DNA from: Chalara sp. BL73 | Taxonomy: Eukaryota > Ascomycota > Leotiomycetes > Helotiales | Assembly (NCBI GenBank): GCA_918026815.1 | Contig: CAKJVC010000011.1 | Span: forward strand, 124,001 to 188,000 | DNA: 64,000 bases | Reading direction: 5' to 3' | Shown: piece after piece, positions 10,858 through 23,031 of the stretch | Layout of the letters: the number at the start of each line of letters is the position of its first letter | Position numbering within the stretch: the stretch's first letter is position 1 | Made by a program: the position numbers and the translations under genes | The notes under the pieces: model-generated | The model's input: only the letters and a program-made list of their open reading frames with translations | Database searches by the model: none | Told to the model about the DNA's origin: nothing

Positions 10858-13117
10858 TGGATGGAACCAACGGCTGAATTGACTGCAAGGAAGCAGAGAC
10901 GTGACAGAGCATAGAAAAACTTTAACGACGCGACAGCGACAATGAAAGTCTCATACCAGAGAGTATGAGAACTGCCAAATATTGCACCCCAAGCCCCAGC
11001 CCCAGGGGTTCGCCGTATCGACAGGCCTGCGAACGCCGATTTACTGGAGACGAATGATATCGAAATGAGGCACTTTTAGATTGCAGGGTCGTCAACAATG
11101 AGAAGAGCGTAGGACTTGTTGTCTACAGCAGTCATCTGCAAGATCTCACAGAGAGTAAAGGTTCTAATAATTAGTTGATGAGGTGTTATTTTCAACGAAG
11201 CTGACGATAAACCAAGTGTTTGTGTTTCTAATGCTGTGCTTGTCGCACCCCTCACATCTACCACGGAACTATAATTGGGTGGCCGAAGCTGTGTTTCACG
11301 ATACAGAAGGTGAGATTTTGAAGCACATAGAATCCCCAGCTCCCATGAACACCTACTTTAATGGCCGAGACCAATTTGGAGCGAGCATTAAATAGTTAAT
11401 GGAGAGGCCGTGCTTTTCTGGGTACAGCGTTAACAGTGAGAAAGATCTGGGGGATCTCCAGTCCAATTTCCAGGTTGCCAGGTGGCCACGCCCGATCACG
11501 TGTCATCAATGATCTTTCTACATTTATATGGTTTAACGGCTTTCTTCGAGCTACCGCTTCTTAAAGCAAGATGATGTAATTGGTAAGTTGAGAGCTTTCG
11601 TAAATCAAAACTGCGAAAAACGGGCTGGAATTTGTTGATTGCGAGCTCTGCCTTGTTCGACTCCCTATGTTTTTTTTTTTTGCACACAGTCCCGAGGTGC
11701 TACAATATTTTGATTTTCATATATTGTTGCTGTACTGTAGAGCACGACACATATTGTATGCGATGAAGTAATCTGTCCGAGCGTATACCCCAATTTTGTC
11801 TTTTTGCTGTTTGTATTGCGTTTTCAGATCCGTTCTCTTCTGGCATCAAGGCTCCCCCCAGCCTTGACCAATGCACGGCCATCAAATACAGATATCGATT
11901 TAGGCTCAAAGTAGAGTATAGATGTCATCAGAGAGAATAATTGCTGAAGGGGTCCCTGAAGCCTTACTAGACATGTTCTCAATTTTCAGTGGTGACAGAG
12001 TCTATCTCAAGCAGCCTTATCTACATTCTGGTTAGAGCAGGACTTGGCCATCATGACAACTGAATCTCCAGTTAGTCACGAGCCTTTCTCCAATTTCATC
12101 ATTATTTCCATGCCATATAGGATACTGCCACGTTCATGACTTACCTGGCGTACTTTTAGCTTGGAGTGGTTTTCCCTGCTGTACATCCACTCAGCTCGTG
12201 CTCTCTCGAAGCTCTGTTGTATCGGCATACATATCTCCTAAATCCTCTGGCCGGGCGTGAGGAAGAGTTCACCGCATCACCTCCAATTTCTACAGGTTAC
12301 CCGGACCATCCACCTATTGATTCACTTTGCCAATGTCATTTGAGGAGAAAGGACCACCCAGCTCATCCAAAGTTATCTCTCCTGCTGGGCATATGGTGAG
12401 TTGTTACGCTTCCTCATTTCATGCGTCGACTTGACATCGCATCACACAGCATCGGTACAATGTCTACAATAGTACATGACTGGGCAAAGAAGACATGATA
12501 TGTTCAGGGTCCTAGAAAACGAGCATTTATCCGCCAGTTGTTCCACCACTTCCACTTCGTCAAAATATCGCCGCATCGGTCAGGAGGATCTCGAAATGGC
12601 AATTATCGCCTATAGGTCAATGTCATGCAGGGCCCCGAACCTCAAATATGGACCTGACCCTGAATCTGCCCGTTTTTGGCCACGGCAATTGAAAAAGCTT
12701 CTGTATCGGCAAACTTTCCATTACTCGATCCCCACCATTCACCTACGTTTTCTCCTCTTTAACCAACTTTTCATCCTGTTAGGTTACACATCGTGGACTT
12801 GACCATGCGTTAAGTCGCTTTCTAATCGCAATTCTTGCCAAAATAACCTAAAGATATGTCGAGATCCAAGACGGCTCTCCCGAAGCCGGTACCATGTACA
12901 GCGCACTGCTCTCCAGCTTTTATAGAAGAGGGTATCTCTCCCCTCTTGTCAAGTCTACATACTCTTTCACTTTTTGTCTCGTATCGACACATTTTTATTG
13001 CTAGCGGTCCTTTCCAAGCTTATGATCTCATAATCATTCACATCTGCAACAAGATCTCACTTCTTCTACAACCTCTTCGATAGTAGAGCGCCAGAGCTCA
13101 GACACAAGTTCCACACG
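10858..13117. other. Long intergenic region upstream of KAR9-like and inositol oxygenase genes
   Basis: 2260 bp between two divergent start codons. Short open frames at 12166-12399 and 12476-12802 show no recognisable domain and no splice partner that extends them. The last 200 bp before 13118 are C/T-rich, as in fungal 5' leaders. Both promoters must lie here. Confidence 0.45.
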
Positions 13118-14093
13118 ATGGCGCCCTCAGCTATCTACCCCGAGCCACGAGATGGCGCCAAACTAGACACCATCTCTGATGCCATTGACGATGTCAACAT
13201 CCTCAAGAAAAAGATGTCAGAAAAATCCACCTTCGATGCCGACAAAGACAAAACGACCTTTCGCCAATACGAAGACGACACCACTCCAGAGCACGTAAAG
13301 CAGGAATATGCAACCCAACACGCAAAACAAACCGTGGCATTCAATCTTCGCGCCCGGAACAACTTTCACCACAACAAGCAGAATCGTCCCGTGATGACCG
13401 TCTGGGAAGCCATGGAGAAGCTCGACAAGCTGATTGATCCTTCCGATCCCGACACGAGCGTAGGCCAAATCATGCACCTCCTGCAGACCGCAGAAGCGAT
13501 GCGTAGAGATGGTAAACCCGATTGGATGCAGCTCACAGGCCTCATCCACGACCTTGGAAAATTGCTCTTCTTCTACGGTAGCGAGGGCACCTGGGACGTC
13601 GTTGGCGACACCTTCCCCGTTGGCTGCCGATTCGACGAATCCAACATCCTGCACCACACTTTCGCCGCCAACCCGGACTCCCAGGATCCCATTTACTCAA
13701 CCGAGAACGGCATTTACACCCCTGGATGTGGGATCGAGAACCTGATGATCTCGTGGGGACACGATGAGTATCTATATCTGGTGATGAAGAATCAAAGTTC
13801 TATTCCGAGAGAGGGACTAGCGATGATCCGTTTTCATAGCTTTTATCCGTGGCACAGCAAAGGTGGGTATATGCAGTTTATGAAAGAGGGGGATGAGGAC
13901 TTACTGGCGGCCGTGCGGGCTTTCAACCCATACGATTTATACAGTAAGAGTGATGAGGTCCCACCAAGTGTGGAAGACCTGAAGGTATGTCTTGTCTTGT
14001 TATAAGTATATTGGAAGAGCATGCTGACCTTGATGCCAGCCATACTATATGAATCTTATCAACAAATTCTGCCCTGGACCTATCCAGTGGTGA
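13118..14093 (+). CDS. myo-Inositol oxygenase (MIOX)
   Basis: Two exons, 13118-13984 and 14040-14093, encode 306 aa; the 55-bp intron adds the conserved last 17 residues ending GPIQW. MIOX is a cytosolic non-haem di-iron enzyme that oxidises myo-inositol with O2 to D-glucuronate. All six iron ligands known from the mammalian enzyme are visible in context: His120 (IMHLLQTAE), His144 and Asp145 (LIHDLGK), His215 (WGHDEYLY), His240 (RFHSFYPW) and Asp273 (NPYDLYSK). The length is close to animal and plant enzymes (about 285-310 aa). The N-terminal 60 residues are charged and variable. A polyol/idonate-type dehydrogenase and a KduD-like reductase lie 1 kb downstream, consistent with onward metabolism of glucuronate; that linkage is inference. 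Confidence 0.95.
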
Positions 14094-15129
14094 AGGTTGA
14101 ACGATTTGACATTATAAACCATTCATCAGCACGGCCCATACATAGAGAGGATCCATTCTCTTCGGGCATACGAACATGGAGTTTATTAGGCGTCTGGGCA
14201 GGTATCTCTATCGGCACGAGTAATATATATACTTCTCTGGTAGGAGATAAGACGAAAAGAAGGAAACCCCTTGGTGTACGTGTTAAGGATATTTAGATGA
14301 GAGGGACAAATCTTAGAAGTCTCAGCCAAGACAAGATCATAGTCAAATTTACTGTTCATTCAAAGCCTCGGAACATCATATGACCGCTTGACAAAATCCC
14401 ATTGAGGTTACCCGACCTGCAGCGTTCCACAAGAATATCTTGGCGGCAATTATGCCGGGGCCTAAGTTACAGGCACAAAAAAAAATGGAATTATAGGGTA
14501 CCTGGGGGTTGGAGAGTTGTCCGATAGCGGGGTAAAACAAGAGTCTCGCCAGCCTTGTGTTCCGTCAATTGCCGTCACAATTGCAGAGCGACAATTAGAG
14601 CACTTGAATAGAAAATTGGACCATAAGTAGAATAAAATCCAGAAAGTCTTAATAATCTTGAAGCGCTTTTGAGAAAGCGAAAATGAAATGAAAAACGGTA
14701 TCTTTCCGCCTCGAACATAATGTGATGCTCTGATATTATGTATCCTAAGAATGCATGACTCGGCCGGCCAGATGTTCAGTCTTCCAATACAAAAAAAAGG
14801 AGAGATGTGGAAATGTTGAGGGGCAAAACAACATAATTCATACTATTCTTCAGTTTTATTCGCCCGACCTATTTTTTTCTAAACCTAGCTTCCGAGCCAT
14901 GAGGAATTATTGCTGAGCAAGTAACAATGATGGATGTGGCTGGCGATCTATTGCTCAAATAGCCCAGTCCATCCTTCTATGAGATAACTGGACAAACCAT
15001 TCCCTAAGACTCCGCAATCATCCACGCTCTACGTAGCCGAACAAAGATAAACGGGCAGGCGTAAGCGGCTTGACGTCACTATCCAGATAGCTACTTCAGA
15101 ATAATGTGCGGCCGCTTGTCTTCCTCTCC
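14094..15129. other. Intergenic between inositol oxygenase and dehydrogenase 3' ends
   Basis: 1036 bp between convergent stop codons, AT-rich with short A-runs (near 14478 and 14793). No gene, RNA or repeat could be supported. Confidence 0.45.
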
Positions 15130-16421
15130 CTAGAGATTGACTACAACTTTTAGCACCAGGTTTCCTTCATCATCCTTCACTCGACCGGCCATATCAAATG
15201 CCGGTCGTATTCCTTCAAACCCCTGAAACCGCTGCGTAACTAATAGAGAAAGATCCGGCAACCGTGAGCTTTTATCCGCCACAATCCGGATTGCTTCTTC
15301 GTAGGTGTTTGCGTAGCGAAAGACGCCAACGAGGTCGACTTCGCGCAGGGCGGCGGCGGAGATGGGCAGGGTTTGGATGGGTTGGCCCATACCGATTAGC
15401 ATTATGCGTCCACCTGGTCTTGTGATCTGTTATTTGTCAGTATGTAGACACCAAAAGAAAGGTTAAGTAACATACGTAAATCGCAGCCTGTAGACAGCTT
15501 TCCACGCCGGTGCACTCAAAGACGGCATCTACTTCCTTTCCTCCATTCTCTTGTAGAACCAGGCTGACGACTTCTTTCGCGAAAGCGAGCTTCTCTTCAA
15601 TGGCTTCAAAGCGCTTCATAGGCACCACAATCTGGGCATCTGCAAAGTTGTTGGCAACTGCAAAGGCTGTACGGTCGGCTTGAATGTCTGCTATTATGAC
15701 GCGCTTGGCTCCAGTGTATTTCGCCATTGCCGCGCAAAGAAGACCCACTGCGCCTGCGCCAAAGATGAGAACTGTGCTGTTGGGAGGGAGAGCTGCACGA
15801 CGGGCGCCATGAATGGCGACGCCTAGAGGCTCTAGAATTGCGCCGAGTTCTTGCGGGACATTAGGTGGCAATCTAGAAAGCCATGTTAGCAAAATATACC
15901 CTATTAACTATAAGGAGTCGGCGCACTTGTGACAGTATACTGCTGGATGGTTAATACGTTCTTGTAGTGTGCCCTGGAAGTGTGGAAAGGACTTCGCAGA
16001 ACTCCTAAAGCGGAGCGATTTGCAGATGTTGTATCGACCTTCCTGGCAGAGCTCGCATTCTTTGCATGGCAGGCCGACTTCGAGAGCAACCCTATCCCCT
16101 ACTTTGAGACTTGTCACTTCTGCTCCTACCGCTGTGACAACTCCTGATGATTCATGTCCTAGTGTTAAAGGCTCCCGAACTATGATATCACCGTTTCTGT
16201 AATGATTGAAGTAGTGGAGATCGGAACCGCAGAGGCCAGTGCTTTGAACAGCAACTTGGACGTCTAATGGTTCTGGTGCGTCGAGTCTGCGGCTTTCCTG
16301 TATGAGATCAGATAAGAAGTTTTTGGTGAATAGAAGATCCTACTATTTTCAGCTCCTTCACGCCATGGAGGACTGAGGCCTTAACCTCTGCTCCAGATGC
16401 AGTTTCCTTGTCAATAAACAT
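15130..16421 (-). CDS. Zinc-dependent MDR dehydrogenase, sorbitol/L-idonate type
   Basis: Four exons (16421-16344, 16297-15927, 15872-15476, 15426-15130) join in frame to 380 aa. It is a medium-chain dehydrogenase with a GroES-like half carrying the catalytic zinc residues: CGSD near residue 55, then GHESSG with His and Glu. A complete structural-zinc set follows, C-x2-C-x2-C-x7-C, in PCKECELCQEGRYNIC. The NAD(P) half has IFGAGAVGLL and an acidic residue after the second strand (IADI), which favours NAD+. The family oxidises polyols such as sorbitol, xylitol and arabitol, or L-idonate at C5. Beside an inositol oxygenase and a KduD-like SDR, L-idonate 5-dehydrogenase is an attractive guess, but sorbitol or galactitol dehydrogenase fits the sequence equally well. 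Confidence 0.85.
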
Positions 16422-16712
16422 GTTGTATGGAAGTATTAATTAAGATTGGCTTCTATTTTCTTGTAGTAAGTATCATCTAATATGGCAAATGAGAGTAAAG
16501 AACAAGTCAAAAAACATCGGAAACATAATTTCTCGGGTTCGGAAGCCTGACGACTTGTGGTGCCGACATTCAAAATTCCCACTCTCCCACTATTCGGCGT
16601 TTGACGGAAAGGGCTCGGCTCACAGACAATGTTTGGGGAAGGCTGTTGAAGGCTGAGATAACATACATTTACCCCACCAACTCCAGAATTTCTTTTTATT
16701 AAGCAATTGAAA
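16422..16712. promoter_or_regulatory. Bidirectional promoter of the MDR and SDR genes
   Basis: Only 291 bp separate the two divergent ATGs (16421 minus, 16713 plus). The stretch holds CCCCAC at 16672-16677, whose reverse complement GTGGGG fits the SYGGRG site of the carbon-catabolite repressor CreA/CRE1, and several CGG/CCG triplets in the 16536-16605 part. This arrangement predicts joint control of both genes. Site assignments are by eye only. Confidence 0.5.
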
Positions 16713-17615
16713 ATGACAGAAGCACAGAAAATGTTCTCCCTCGAAGGTCAGACTGCATTGGTGACCGGAGGCAACAGGGGAATTGGTCAAGCTGCGGCCA
16801 TTGCTTTGGCTGAAGCTGGGGCTGATATCATCTTGGTTCAAGTAAGAACTCCCATTTCTATTCTTGCTGTGGTTCCAATCTACATGAGCAGGACTGACCG
16901 CCCTATAGCGTGATCGAAGTCAAAACACTACCGCAAAAGCTGTTGAGGGAGCGGGAAGAAAAGCCACCATATATGTGGCAGATCTCGCCTCACAAGAGGA
17001 GGTTGCTGCTCTTACTCCCGCTATTCTGAAAGATGGACACAAAATCCAGATTCTCGTAAATTGTGCTGGTATCCAACGCCGCCATCCTAGCTCGCAGTTT
17101 CCTGATAATGACTGGAACGAGGTTGGTACTGTAGAACATATAGTGAGGGAGATAACTGACTTTTGCAGGTCATCCAAGTGAATCTAACCACGGTTTTCAG
17201 CTTATGTCGTGATGTCGGCGCACATATGCTTACACTTGATCCATCGCCCATCTCTGGTCGTCGGGGTAGCATTATAAATTTTGCGAGTCTACTCTCTTTC
17301 CAAGGGGGGTTGACTGTTCCTGCCTATGCCGCATCAAAAGGAGCTGTGGCACAACTCACAAAGGCGCTCTCCAATGAGTGGACTTCCAAAGGAATCACAG
17401 TGAACGCCATAGCCCCTGGCTATATTGAAACTGAGATGAACACAGCGCTATTGGCAGATGAAGGCAGGCTGAGGAGTATCAGTGAGAGGATCCCAGCTGG
17501 GAGGTGGGGTCTGCCAGAGGACTTCAAAGGAAGCGTTGTATTCCTAGCCAGTAAATCAAGTGCTTATGTATCGGGGCATGTACTCGTGGTAGACGGTGGC
17601 TGGATGGGTCGGTAG
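16713..17615 (+). CDS. Short-chain dehydrogenase/reductase, KduD / 5-ketogluconate-reductase-like
   Basis: Three exons (16713-16841, 16909-17121, 17169-17615) give 262 aa, a normal classical SDR length. The cofactor loop TGGNRGIG lies at 18-25; NCAG, the catalytic Ser in NFAS and Tyr-x3-Lys in YAASK follow; the C-terminus has [12 protein letters not shown] and a GG-W end. Its closest look is to bacterial KduD (2-deoxy-D-gluconate 3-dehydrogenase) and Gno-type 5-ketogluconate reductases, which interconvert keto-aldonates with NAD(P)H. The start ATG is the first in frame after a TTG. It shares a 291-bp promoter with the MDR dehydrogenase, and MIOX is 2.6 kb away. A role in reducing 5-keto-D-gluconate to D-gluconate is inference; other sugar or polyol substrates are possible. 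Confidence 0.85.
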
Positions 17616-19355
17616 CTAGCAGGTTCTTTTCTTTCACGTTGGCATTTTCAAAAGAAGGGTAGCGCAAGTACCAAACCTCCAGCGTGCTCTTCTCCACCCC
17701 CCTCCCCTTATACAATTGCTCTATTTTCTGCTTCTTTCTCAGATTTGTTGGATCTTCAGAAATGGGCAAACTTTTATCCAGATTTCATAGTACAGAGTGG
17801 GCTAAAATCCTTGATGCTTTGAGCTCCAACTTTTCTCATAAGATTACCAAGAACAGGTGCATCAAACCTCAGTATATCTAAATTTGGAGAATTAGAGTAT
17901 TTGAATCTACCGAAAAATCATCAATCTTCATTAATTTATACTTTGGGAGTTGCTATCCAGTATACTCATACCAGTCAAAATGTTAATAGATCTAGTTTTG
18001 AGGAACACAGACAACTTTTCAGTAACCAAGCACTCAACACTGCCGAAACCTCCTGCAAGTGGTGATCTCGACCTGACGGGATAGTGAGATTCTCAACCTC
18101 TTTATCTTCCTTGCGAAGACGCTCCAAGTGAACCTGCGTCTCATCTTCCATCCACCAGCAGGATATCTCGTTTGAAGCCAAACTAGGTTATTGGAAATCC
18201 GGGCAATACCCTTAGTATAGAACGTAGAGAACCTTGAAGTACTCGCGACAGAAAAATGATAAACTAGGCGCTATATCCAGTCCTTAAAAAGGCAGCCACG
18301 TCAACTCTAGTACGTCATCTAACCCTGGGTTAATGTATTCACTAGGCTCCATCTTTCGATTCAAATGCAGACGCAGCAGTTACTGATGTAGCATATTTCC
18401 ATTCCTCGCAACAAGGAATCGAGAAAAGAGGTGAAAAACAAGGAACATGGCAATAGATACTTGAATAAATACTTCACGGAAATCAAGGCTAAAGTCCTTT
18501 CTCACAAGGCCAGGAGGATATCAACGATGAAACTCATAGATACTTCAACCCCGCGCAAGTTTCTGCCAGGTCGAGAAAGTTTGGTACTGGATTCTCACTC
18601 GAAAGCCCTGACTTGATCTTCAATCATGAGGCTTTGGGTAATTCTGCTTCTGCAACTTTTCACATTCTGTTTCTGATTGACCAAAAACGAAGATACAACT
18701 GATTCGGAACGAATCCTGTGCCCCTGTTATACGCGTATCTTATCTCTTTAATGTCGTTGTTGTTTATGTGTTCACGTGGATGGCAGTGACAGCACTGATG
18801 AAAACCCTTAAAAAAAAGTTGTAGACAAGGGCCTGACTTCCTTTCATGTTAGTTTTGCAAAATATAGAAATATTTGTAGATAAATGAGAAATCATTATTC
18901 ATGACCTGCTACATTGATATTCTGAATGCTCATTGGCTCGCTTTTGCCCCTAATTTGAACATGACAGGGTTCACAATAGTAATAGTCTTCAGGTGGTCAT
19001 GCAATGTTCAAATGGCACATACACAATACTGATATTACCAGTGTACACTAATTGTGGTGGATTAATTTCCCCTTTGGTGAATAGTCAAGAACTTATTTTG
19101 ACCACTATACCAGCATGTAGTGTAAGATATTGTTCCAAGCATGGAAGATCCCTTTCAGGAACAGACAACATATTGAATATTGAGGCACATAGAGACTGAA
19201 AGTGAAGTATATCACTTTTCACACTTAAGAGTTTGGGTAGTCATTGGCTTACCCGCATAACAAATAGCCTCACCTTGGGGGGGGCCAAATTTCTCCTTCT
19301 CCTCAACCCACCTGCCATGTATCAATAATCTTCACAATCTTCACGGCTTACAACC
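17616..19355. other. Intergenic region after the SDR gene
   Basis: 1740 bp without a supported gene. Short frames at 17684-17881 and 18431-18616 have no recognisable domain. AT-rich, with a G-run near 19277 just ahead of the next gene. Confidence 0.45.
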
Positions 19356-20017
19356 ATGGCGCCATCTCCGACCTCTATGTATGCTTCTGGTCCTTATGAG
19401 AGAAGGGATTACACAGCTAGCGAACTCATCAACCTTAGCCGACAAGACTCTCTCCGCAGGACTCCAGCTTCGGCCACTACTTCCTCCTCTTCCCTTTCTG
19501 AGCGAAGCGACTCTACGAGCAGCGAAGCAACCAATCCAAGTCGTCATAAGTCCCTCCGTATTGCCATCAGGAACGTCTTCAAGAAGAGGAGGAGCATTGC
19601 TGAGGTTCAGGTTCCTGAGACCATCGAAGAGATTGAAGATGATCGTAAGCCAACAGTCCTGGAGCCGCCTGCTGTAAATTATCGACGAGTGCGCCTTGAA
19701 GAGATGAATAGGTTGGGAGGAAAGGGAAAGGAGGCGAAGATCAGGAGGGCAACCATGGCTGCGACAAAGGTCAACGATCAGCCGAGTGAGTCATGCGTAC
19801 TAGGAATAGATGAGACATGAGACAGCTGACTAGGATTTAGTTAAGATATATGACCTGAAGCCACCCAAGCGACCGGGTGCCATGCTTGAGGAGTGTGTCA
19901 TTGGTACGATCCTATATATCGACCCTTCAGAATCGTTTGCTGACGCACTTCCTAGATGAGTTTGGAAACATACGACTTCTGTCTGTACAATTCCTTCGAC
20001 GGCGACAGACCCTCTGA
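19356..20017 (+). CDS. Small Ser/Arg-rich protein of unknown function
   Basis: I do not recognise this gene. Three exons (19356-19785, 19841-19903, 19956-20017) join in frame to 184 aa. Both introns (55 and 52 bp) have good borders (GTGAGT/TTTAG and GTACGA/CCTAG), and the first has a CTGAC branch-like site. The first 90 residues are Ser/Thr/Arg-rich and probably disordered. A basic patch (RNVFKKRRS) lies near 75-83, then acidic residues. The spliced C-terminus (KPPKRPGAMLEE, then FGNIRLLSVQF) looks compact and more like a conserved motif. No signal peptide or membrane helix is visible. The precise splice fit is the main evidence that it is real. Confidence 0.6.
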
Positions 20018-20863
20018 GCTATTTGTCAACATTACATAACTATTTGCACATGAACCTGGAATCGCCGTATACAACAAACAGCAGAAGACTAGGCAAGGCG
20101 GAATTGGGGACTGCACCAGATACATGGTTGGGCATGAATTCTTTCAAGTGATAATCGCCATTGCGGAAAGCAATATATCTCGGCCTCTCAAAGAAGCCTT
20201 TGGGAGATATGTGCTTAACTATAAATTACTGAGGCAAGTAAGTGTTATTAGCCTAGAATCAGAAACTTGTCCGTAACACATTAAATCTACTACTGTTGCG
20301 ACATTGTGAAATCCCCAAAACTTACTCCTTAAGCAGGAAAGTACGTTAATGTGTATCACTCATTCTAATTGTTGTTAATGAACTATAAAGCCAATATGAA
20401 AAAGCGATCATCCGGTCGAGGAGCTTCAAGGTTCTGTCCTAGTAAAGTTGGCGCGATTAGGGCTATCCATTTCGACCATGCTTTCACGATCATAATGGCA
20501 AATCAACTAATTAAGAAGTTTGCACGTGTTAACGGGTACCTCTACAAAGAAATGGCGGTCGGCTACGTCCTAGGCAAACTCATTGCTTTATGGCTCCCAG
20601 ATTATTGTCTTTAGACAGCTACAAGTAGTGGGCCACAACAAAAATCACCATTTTCGCCAATCCAGGTTGGGGCAGACTAGAAACCTTCAGCTAGACAGAG
20701 GCACACAACAAATATATATAAGTACTCGGAAGCTTGCTCTTTGGATTCTTAGACAGTTCTTGAGTAATAATTTCAATAGTTTAATACGGCGGCTAAGAAT
20801 GTACATTTTACAACAATAACTCGATAACCTAGAAATCTACAATATCGTGAAGGCTCATTTAAA
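20018..20863. other. Intergenic, AT-rich
   Basis: 846 bp with short frames only (for example 20369-20614); nothing recognisable. Confidence 0.4.
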
Positions 20864-22581
20864 ATGTCCGATGTCTTAACAAGCGACATCTCGTTTGAGG
20901 AGTTAATGAGCGAGGTTGAGTCCCTCAGGCAGCGCTACCCCTATCTCGGGAGCCCGATCTCTGATATCTACGCAAGAGCAAGAAAGTCGTCAACTCGTCA
21001 CAGCTCATTCGCACAAAATGCTAGCGTTAGAATGAAAGCTCTTAAAAAGAAACTGAAGGCACATCTGGAGTCGCTCGGAAAATCCCATGGAGCAGAAGTC
21101 CTGAAAATCTTTGAAGATTTTAATCAAGATATTGCAGAATACAAAAGTGTGGTTGATGGATATCGTAGAGATATTGTTGACAGGGAAAGGTATATTGCCA
21201 TCTGCGAACAAAAAATTGATGAGTGTCTGGAATATATCGACAACATAAGAGCGGATACGGGATATCTTGAGGACAAGATCACGGATCTGAACAAGCAGAT
21301 TGAGTGCCAGAAAACCTTGTTAGGAAACGCTGAAATGTCTCACTCAGAAGCAAATTGCTTTCACAAAATGGTCACCAAAAACTACAAGTCTGAAAAGAGA
21401 TCTTACGAGAAGAGCATCTCCAATCAGACGAAGATCAATGCTGATCTCACGGCCCAGCTCAAATTACTCCTTATAAAACGCGACAAACAGAGTAAGGTGT
21501 TTAAGGACTTTCGGCAAATGCATGAGGAGAGTGTTATGGCGGCTAAGGTAAAGATCTGTGCTCTTGAGAGCGACATCGATAAACAGTACGACGAGGCTCA
21601 GAAAGAGATGAAGAAGAGACGCACCACCATTGAGAACCAGAAGAATGATATCAAGGAATTGAAAGTTTCAATCGCAAAGCACAATGAAACCATTCGCAAC
21701 CAAGCCGATGAGCTGCAAACGCTATACCTCACTATAGAGGCGAAAGGACAAGAGATCCGGGGCAATGCAGAAAACAAGGCGGCCAGTCAGCAAGCAATGC
21801 ATCGCTTAGAGAATCAGATTGACAGCCTTCAGAAGGCTGCTAGAGAAGCCAAGGAGAATAGTGACGCATACCAAACCCGCAGCCACGTCCTAATAGCTAA
21901 TATTGTGAGACTGGAGAGGACTATCGAGTATCAACGTCAGACTATTGAATCACAAGCAGCCCGGTGGAGATGGCTCAAGAATGAGCCAGTAATGAGTAAG
22001 TCTGAATCCAGTCCTTAATAAGCTATGATGATGCTAAGCACGACGAAGGTGTTGAAGATGAGATTTTGGAGGATGTTGCATATGAGGCCCGAGATACCAT
22101 CAATGAGCTCAAGGAGAAAGTTGCTGATCAGAAGAAGGTCATTGAGTCTCTTCAGAAAGAACATGGTGGCTTGGGGACTCAGAACCAGGAGGCACGCTCA
22201 AGATGTTCGGCTCGGTCTTCTGCCGCTCGCCAGCCTGGAACATCGAAGGAGCAAGATACGTGTTTAACCAATACGAAAGCGAGGCCGGACGTCCTTAATG
22301 CCTGTATGATACCTCTTGCTAATGCTAGCGCCAGCTACGATGCCATTGCACGTAGCCCTTCTCCAACCGCCTCCAAACGACCTTTCGGGTTGAGTGATAA
22401 CATGGACAAAGGGAATGACCCCGAAGCAAAACGTCGCCGCTCCGACGATTCCGACACCCGCTCTGAAAATAGAGCTGAACGGAAACGCGAAGATGCCGAT
22501 CCTGAAATGAGGACTTGTCGTGTGAAATCAACTAAACCCTTCCCAGGAGTTCATATTTTTCTATTTCGGTGCCTCCCATGA
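20864..22581 (+). CDS. Long coiled-coil protein, function unknown
   Basis: Exon 1 is 20864-21995 and exon 2 22049-22581, giving 554 aa. The 53-bp intron (GTAAGT donor, GAAG acceptor, GCTAAG branch-like) is the only splice I found that keeps the heptad-rich frame open; reading straight through stops at 22018. Residues about 50-420 are almost all charged helix with heptad periodicity (repeats of E, K, Q, R with I/L), predicting a long parallel coiled coil like cytoskeletal or tethering proteins. The C-terminal 120 residues are Ser/Pro/Arg-rich and carry KRRRSDD, a possible nuclear signal. No motor, FHA or other domain is visible. The last 20 residues are uncertain because another intron could change the end. 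Confidence 0.6.
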
Positions 22582-23031
22582 TTAAAATATGCTCAGATGC
22601 AGTGACAGCACAGGGAGAGATCTCTTGGAGACGACCGGGAGCAAATAATCTTTTGTTTTGGCAAGTCAACCACCTTGAGAAACGAAGAATGCGCCTTGGA
22701 TAAATGGACAACAGTAATGCAGTGTTATAAAGGATGGGCCTTTTGAGTTTGGCACCTGGAGAACATAGGCGCTTGCACTCTACAACGCGCTCTCATAGAG
22801 ATGTCTGCTTTTAGCTTTCTGTCGCGTTTTCGGATACTCCTTCCATGGTTATGAGGCACAATATTGAATGACTTCCATCAAACCAAATCTTTATTGCTAA
22901 TACCACTTGTGAAGTGAAGCAATAAGTAATTTACACGGCCTCGGCCTTGCATTCCATGCCGATGATGCTATTGAGACAGTCCTAAAAAAAAACCTCTTCT
23001 CCGTCTATCTATCATACCTCGGAATCCCATC
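22582..23031. other. Convergent 3' region before PRE2
   Basis: 450 bp between convergent genes; no feature beyond expected 3' UTRs. Confidence 0.45.

Noticed and set aside
12166..12802. Two plus-strand frames upstream of inositol oxygenase
   Set aside because: No domain, no consistent splice between them, and the region is better explained as promoter and leader.
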